Of a stretch of DNA of 64,000 nt, positions 57,601-64,000 are shown piece by piece. Both the position numbers and the translations under genes were made by a program. The DNA is from Homalodisca vitripennis (Eukaryota > Arthropoda > Insecta > Hemiptera > Cicadellidae): positions 62,001-126,000 of the forward strand of contig NW_025776253.1 in assembly GCF_021130785.1 (NCBI RefSeq), read 5' to 3'. Each line of letters opens with the position of its first letter. Position 1 is the first letter of the stretch. The notes under the pieces were generated by a model that saw only the letters and a program-made list of their open reading frames with translations, was not told the DNA's origin and searched no databases.

Positions 57601-60600
57601 ATAATACATTTGACTTTAAATTATATACAAGTTAGTAGTAGAAAAAATAAATCGTAAAACCAAATTCTAATAATATTAGCCATCTAAGTAAATTATTTTA
57701 GCATTAAATTTAACATATTTATATCATAAAATTTAGTTTAAAGTATTACCTGACCCTTTCTAAAGACACAGGTTTCTTATATAAATTTTAGCTCGTTTGT
57801 TGTTAAAGGTGTTAATGGTGTTAAAGGTTGTAATAAGTTCAATGCTCCTGTATATGTATTGAAATGTCACTGAAAGCTGATCCCCCCCTTATGTAGAATA
57901 AAATAGAAAACCTTTACTCTTGAGAAATAGTTGGCAATGTGATCTGAGAACAACATATGCAACACTCGTACTACACCAGTCAACCGAACGCCATCTAATT
58001 ATCTCTGAAAGCAGTGTTTTTCAGTAACTGTTGCTATTTACGTTACTAATGGTTTTCAAGCACAAATTCTGTAGCTAGAATACTCTGCTAAAATAAATTA
58101 ATGTTGTGAAAATGTTATTGTGACTGTTAAATAATGCAGCATTATTGTTCTCCTATTCTTTTCATCTCCACACATCCTTCAATTTCGTTTAATAATATTT
58201 AATTACTAGAGTAAGTATGACAATTTAAAAAAATGTTTAACTCATTCAAACAACAACAGTTCCAAAGGAATACACTGCTGACAAGTTTGTGACACGTTGT
58301 CAAGTTTCTGTTGTGGGAACTTGTAGCATGAAGTAGTGTCCATGTAGCCTTCAGATATTTATAAATTACGGTCGTTTTCATACAGAATAAATTACCACTG
58401 TTCTTTGTTGTTACTGCAAAATGAACAAATACAAGATTTTTTTATTTAAGTATTATTTCTCATGTTGTTTTAATGAAAACTATATCTAATTGTTTGCATG
58501 TTTTATACTTTATAATTGGCTAATCGAAAAATAAAACCATTGATGTACCAATTATAATATAATCAATATATTTACTGTTGTTATGTATTTAACTAAGTAT
58601 TTGCTTCAATAAGTACAATTGTTATAATTAATTAAGGAAATATTTTGCGCACAGCAGTTTTGTTTTAAGTGATGAAGTTAAAAGTATTAAATATGTAATG
58701 TAAAATATATATATATCTCACACACTATGTTTCAGCTACATGATTTTAAAATCATATAACGTCAGTATGTATCTTTGATGATAACACTACTTCACGAAGT
58801 ATACATAAACATAGGTTTCTACTTCAGGATATATACAAGTCAGGATCCATCTACATTTTTCTATAGTTTATGTAGAAATTTAAGTTTAATTTGATGGATT
58901 TAAAAATTGTTTGTGTGCCCAATAATGTGAGATTTGAGTTCCAAACAAACATTTACACTTTAGACCCTGCTTTGGTGACACCTCATTTCTAAGAGTATAA
59001 ACAAACGTAAACAATGGTGAAAACTAGCTATTATATAATTATTTCGCAATAAATTGACTTTTTATCAGATCAATATATTTAATTTGCCAATTCAAATCAA
59101 ATATTCAAACTGAAGTATTCCTACTACAAATAAAAGGACAACAAATGGAACAGCAGTAGAGAGACAACCCTATGTTGAGCTCCTTTGTCACTTATTGAAA
59201 AGTACGAAGTGGTATTTAGTTGCAGACTTTATCAATCCTCTTTCTTAAATCTTCAACATGTTTACTTGTGTTATGTAAATAATAGTGTAAAGGCTTCAAA
59301 ACATTTTGAAGACATATTATTTCGGATGGAAGAGAGATAGAGATCTCTCGTTTTCATTATTGTTTAAGTTGTTTATACTCTTTAAAGTGGGTGGTCACAT
59401 GGTGAAGATTAATATGTAAATTTTTTTTTGCCTCAAATCCTACAATTTTAGAGGCCAGTAAATATGTCCAAAGTCATTAAATTAAAATCTTTCTACATAT
59501 CACCAATATACAAGGGATATTTCCTTATATACGTTTAAAACATAGAGGAATCCTGACTTTTTTTTACCATGCACAAGTATTACAATAGAATAGAGAAATT
59601 TAAAACCTAACTCTACATTTTTTATTATGTTTCATGTATACCTCAAAATACTGAATATGATACTAACTTATTATTCATTGTCACTATTATAGACCACCTC
59701 AAAATATTGGGAAGAGATGTATTAGGTATATTCAAGTTACTAAAAAAGTATATAAATGTAACTAATATAGTTTATATTGAGGAAAAACATCCAGTACAAG
59801 GTAATAATGTGTTTAAGACAGGGCTGTAACATTTTACTATACATTTCTGCATAAATAGCGTACTGGATATTTTAGTCCTAGCTGAGGAGTTAGCTATAAT
59901 ACGACACTATGAGGAGCCCTGAATTCTTGTTGTCTGGCAGGGGACAGATATCTAATTATAACTTGTAACCTCATTTGTCTCTGTTACTTGAAGACTGTAA
60001 AGCTAATCTACATTGCACCCAAGAAGTTAATATGAAACGTAATTCATTGTAAATCAATGTTTAAATTTTTCACATCCAAGTTCTTCATGAAATCATTCTT
60101 TGCAAATATATAACGGTTAACTGTTAAAATACTTTTACCAAATTTAATATGTTTGCAAGTAATTTTATTGTACACAGCAACCGTAACTTAAATTGTGTAG
60201 CAAGTATAAAAAGTTTTTGAAGACCAGTTTATTAGACGGAATGATAAATCGAATAGTAAGGAAATTGTATACAAATATAAATACGCTTGTTTGATAAGGA
60301 TTTAAACACAAATTTCATCCAACCATAATTTTATAAATACTTTATATAAGATAAAAGATCGGAGAAGAGACGTTGTTAAGCGTCACTACTGAAAGATATT
60401 AAAATACATTGATCAATTCGGTATCTGGATACATAGTAAGAAATAAAATTTAGTTTTCCTTCTAAGGCGATCCAAGCAATAATTCAGCATCATGTATGAT
60501 CTCATTTCATTATATATATTTGGTACAATACTTTAATACAAATTTATAAATTTAATCAAAGCTATGCACACTGATTTTAATAAAAGTATGTATTTTCAGT

Positions 60601-61218
60601 GTTGATATAGGATGTGAATACATATATGTCAATTATACATTGTAAATCGTATCCTTGTAGTCAAAACGTAGTATTTGGCAAAAAACACAAAGCTGCGTAA
60701 ACAACTTTATTGCCTTTGTAATAGCACAAAAAAGAAAATCATAAAGTGAAATAGAGCTTACACCATTATTACAACAGCAAATCTTCTAAACGTTTCTTAT
60801 TTGCGTCGATGCAATGCTGAGCAGTTCGTAACATCGACTGCCTAACGTTTTGAAAGTGTCGGAATTTTTCTCCTACTTCTGTTGCCTAATAATATTTGTT
60901 TAACTATTATTTCTTTTTTATTTATTCAGCATATATTGATTCCTTTATTTATAATTTACAAGAAAAGCACATTTAGCCACAGTAGGTTTTGCCTCCTTTT
61001 TTGCTGAATCTCAACGAGGAACACTACGTGTTGCGTCAATGGAGGATATCCACAAATTCTCATCGAGTTCGAAAATTGTCTTACGGTAGTAAGGAGTTGC
61101 TTACTATAAAATATTATGTTCCAAACCAAGTTTTAAGTTTATAGTTTCTTTCATTCTTGACACTACTTACTACCAGACATAAATTTAGACAGAAAACAAA
61201 AATTCACCTTCTCTAGGC
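54617..61218 (+). repeat. Large direct repeat, copy B (partner at 8,366-15,183)
   Basis: Collinear with copy A over its whole length, same orientation. The block 55,960-56,130 and about 58,930-59,370 are virtually identical to copy A, while the first 500 bp and the last kilobase differ more. Copy B carries about 187 bp (60,444-60,630) that A lacks, and misses A's 374-bp segment. No shared gene. Confidence 0.85.
60444..60630. other. Segment present in copy B only
   Basis: Copy A passes directly from CATAGTAAGAAA to AATTATACATTGTAAA. The extra 187 bp in copy B are AT-rich, without visible terminal repeats. Confidence 0.6.
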
Positions 61219-63072
61219 AGACAGTAGAAGAAATTTTGCTAGGGTACTGAGTGGTATGCTTCAATGACGCTCATCCTTTGACCCATGGATGGACATGCAC
61301 CAACATCAAACTCTTTTTCGTCTGGATAAAAGTTAAGTTTAATGCAAAATTATAAGTCAACTGATTGTATCATTCTCGAGATAAATTGAATTTAGTTAGC
61401 TAAGCAAGATATCCTTGAAGTGTCATAGAGAATATGCTCGTTATGAAACACAACATTACCTGGTTGGAAATGAGGTTGCATAAAAATAGGTATGCCCATA
61501 GCAAAGTTCTTTTTAGAGGACTGCAAAGGCAATAAGACACACTGACATATAAACAGACATATAGACAAAAGATAGATTTTCAAAGCCTTTTCGTGATATA
61601 TAGAGTTAGAAACAAAATGTGGAATAAATGCATGTTTAAAATATTACTACTAGTATTATTTTGCTACTACTCAGTCAAGTTCCAAGGAGAGAAATAAAAT
61701 ATAATATAATTATAATTTTTTCTTAAATTAGAAAATGACCGATAAGAAAATAACATAACGTATTTAAAATCTAACCGTGAAAATCTCCTATCTTTTATAA
61801 CTTACTGAATTTGTTTAAAAATCACCGCTATAATTGTAACTATAAGAAAAACTCACAAAGTGTTTGTTGTATACCAATATGTCCCAGGGACACTTCATAA
61901 TTTACAAAAATTATGATAATATTTTAGATAAGAAAAAATGTAAAGAAACAAATGTAACTAACATTAAACATCAGTTTTACCTCCTTTAATCGCTGTTTAA
62001 TGTTTCAACTGAAGTTCTTCAAAAAGAATGAAATATTTGTTACAATATAAATGTTATAAAATACTAAATACACAATGCAAGCAATAGTTATCATCAAGAT
62101 CAGTTGTAGAATGCAGACAAAGTGGACAAGGTAATGCTATAACTCTTATTTTATATTCGGTCAATAATAAAAAAAACATCTATTACAGTAAAAATTAATA
62201 GAGTAAATTTTTATTTCGAATAATACTAAAACAATGTTTTACAACCTCCATCAAAAAGCATACCTACCTTTAGCATATAGTGTAAAGAAAACTGATTTGC
62301 GTCCTAGACCTTGTAAAGTTGATTAATACTTTGCAGTGGCTTAAATAAAACAAAAGGATGAGATGTAATACGACTCAACGAGGCGTTCGCTACCACAAAT
62401 GTAGATTCGAAAAAAGCAAAACTTGTATAACGAAGAATATAACTTAGTAAGACTTAGCTAGGTGTGACAGATAGTACTTGTTAAAACATATTTATATTTA
62501 TTTTGTTATTTACATTTATAGCTTCAATGTGATGTTTTGGCAATAGGTTACACATAATTAATATTACAAAACAAAGTAAATTTGTTTAAAGCCAATGCAA
62601 ATAAATGGTATGTAATCAATAAAGGACTGATGCTTGAGGTTATTTCGAAGCAGTTATAAACAGTATTGATTTTTAAGGGCAGTCGGACATAAATAAAACT
62701 TACAATTTTGAGATTTTTATATAATTGTATTATGCATTTATTGAGGAGTAATTGAACGTTTAAATTAGCTCAATCAGATGAGTGGTTAGTATTTTACAGC
62801 TGTTTATGTATAGTGATGTAATGGAAGAAAACTGATGTCCAAGTAGGCTATTCACCACTCGGCACTAAACATAGTATACCTCTATTAGTCTTATGTTATG
62901 TTCCCTACAATTTTGTTTCCTTATGTTGGCAGTGACTTCCGATTTGTCTGCTTTATTGTTTATGTAGCTGTATCAGTCAGCTGTCAAATATTGCTTGTTT
63001 ATTCTTTTATGTTAGCAAAGTTTTACTTTGATATAGTTTGTACAGCATTTATCTGTTTTTAGTAAGTAGCAT
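61219..63072. other. Non-coding DNA upstream of the Mutator-like gene
   Basis: No gene recognised. The last few hundred bases would hold the promoter and 5' UTR of the gene that follows; I cannot point to specific sites. Confidence 0.5.
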
Positions 63073-63988
63073 TGGGAAGATCAAATAAAGTTTTCAAAAA
63101 GCGGAAACACTATTGGAAAAAAGTAGTTACACATTACTTCAGCCCTCGCAAAATGTAAATATAGGCTTAGATATCCAATCAACAAGTGACGTAACCTCAA
63201 AACCTGAAGCTGCTGTGGGCCTACCTTTGGTAAGTGCATCAGCATCAAAGCTTACAGGCCAACTGGAGTGTTATGAAAATTTTCATAATTCTGATTTTAT
63301 ATTTGATATTGTGGAACTAAAATCCTTCATGAAGTCAGTGATTGAAGCGGCTAGTTGTAAGAAGTGTGGATCGGAAATGCAGTATGATGTGGTGAAGGGA
63401 ATTGGTCTTGCGGAAAATATCACAATGAAATGTACCAAGCCTATGTGTGTGACACAAAAATCCTTTTTTACTTCACCTAAACCTGTAGAACACCCTAATC
63501 CTCAGATAAGAAAATTGTTTGATGTCAACCTGAGGCTACTTTATGCCTTACGATCAATCGGCAAGGGCCAGATTAGCGCTAATGTGTTTTGTGCCGTTAT
63601 GAACTTGCCGAAGCCATTGGCCAAGTTTTCTCGATATATGGCACACATTGTTCCTACTGTAACTGAACTTGCTAATGAGTCTATGTATGAAGGTATGTCT
63701 GAAACTGTAGAAAAGAATGACGGTCAACGTGACATTTGTGTAGGGTTAGATGGCACCTGGAAAAAGCGAGGACATGTTTCCCTAAATGGTGTAGTATCGG
63801 CAACTAGTGTAGATACTGGCCATGTTGTTGACATTGCTGTTATGAGTAAGCACTGTGTATGTCCTAAAAAAATCAGAACATACATGAACCTTCCTGCAAG
63901 GCAAACTTTATTGGAACCAGTTGAGGTATGGAGGTTCATGGTGCCAGAACAAATTTTTGTAGGTCCGAACAACTACATAATGTCAGGT
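63073..63988 (+). pseudogene. Mutator-like (MULE-type) transposase, 5' part, runs off the window
   Basis: The open frame 63,113-63,994 carries a Cys-rich region (CKKCGSEMQY ... CTKPMCVTQKSFF) and the block CVGLDGTWKKRGHVSLNGV then SATSVDTGHVVDIAVMSKHC, the hallmark of the Mutator-like transposase domain of arthropod genomes; the Asp of GLDGTW is the likely first catalytic residue. A basic N-terminus (GRSNKVFKKRKHYWKK) is encoded just upstream in another frame (from 63,073, where ATTGGGAAG stands in place of a start), so the 5' end is broken at an A6 run near 63,116. TCAG|GTATGT at 63,985-63,994 is a good splice donor, so the stop at 63,994 may be intronic. Confidence 0.75.
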
Positions 63989-64000
63989 ATGTGAAATATT

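Noticed and set aside
58199..58381. 60-codon minus-strand frame in copy B
   Set aside because: It is not conserved as an open frame in copy A and has no domain.
8366..61218. Large direct repeats as LTRs of a giant retroelement
   Set aside because: 6.8-kb LTRs around 46 kb would be unprecedented. There is no primer-binding site, polypurine tract or gag-pol related to them.

Overview
The window is AT-rich, repeat-laden, intron-scale DNA of an animal, most likely an arthropod and probably an insect. It holds (TA)n and (CA)n microsatellites, a 5'-truncated LINE, a palindromic MITE, a Mutator-type transposase exon, arthropod-style dispersed repeats and a complete Polinton/Maverick. I find no convincing host gene, rRNA or tRNA. 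I cannot name the species.

Layout: 1-8.4 kb is non-coding, with a diverged tandem duplication (2.09-2.76 kb) and a MITE (5.72-6.06 kb). A block of about 6.8 kb (8,366-15,183) recurs in direct orientation at 54,617-61,218. A truncated LINE reverse transcriptase lies at 19.46-20.82 kb. The Polinton occupies 26,553-43,949 (17.4 kb). The start of a Mutator-like transposase gene reaches the right edge (63.07 kb onward). The remainder shows no genes.

The Polinton has TIRs of about 150 bp, begins AG, ends CT and sits in a (TA)n tract compatible with a 6-bp TATATA duplication. It carries the full family set: protein-primed family B DNA polymerase with an N-terminal C2H2 finger, retrovirus-like integrase with zinc ribbon and intact D,D,E, FtsK/A32-type packaging ATPase, adenovirus-like cysteine protease, major (double jelly-roll) and minor (penton) capsid proteins, and a protein with a parvovirus-type phospholipase A2 domain. 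Additional genes are a VLTF3-like (poxvirus late factor type) zinc-ribbon protein, three tandem BRO copies, a duplicated zinc-finger gene, a tiny zinc-ribbon gene, a coiled-coil protein and a left-end cargo gene bracketed by 39-bp direct repeats.

The most unusual feature is regulatory. Nearly every Polinton gene starts in the same context, a T-rich stretch followed by TATAAATGG or TTAAATGG, with TAAATG overlapping the start codon. In two places the TAA is also the stop codon of the gene upstream. This resembles the poxvirus/NCLDV late promoter, and the same element encodes a VLTF3-like protein, so I propose a self-encoded late-transcription module. This is inference.

The copy is damaged. The polymerase has lost the motif A aspartate and has an in-frame stop, the capsid gene has two adjacent stops, and about 15 single-base frame changes sit almost all in short A/T runs. 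The A/T-run pattern could partly be assembly error; the substitutions are real decay if the bases are right.
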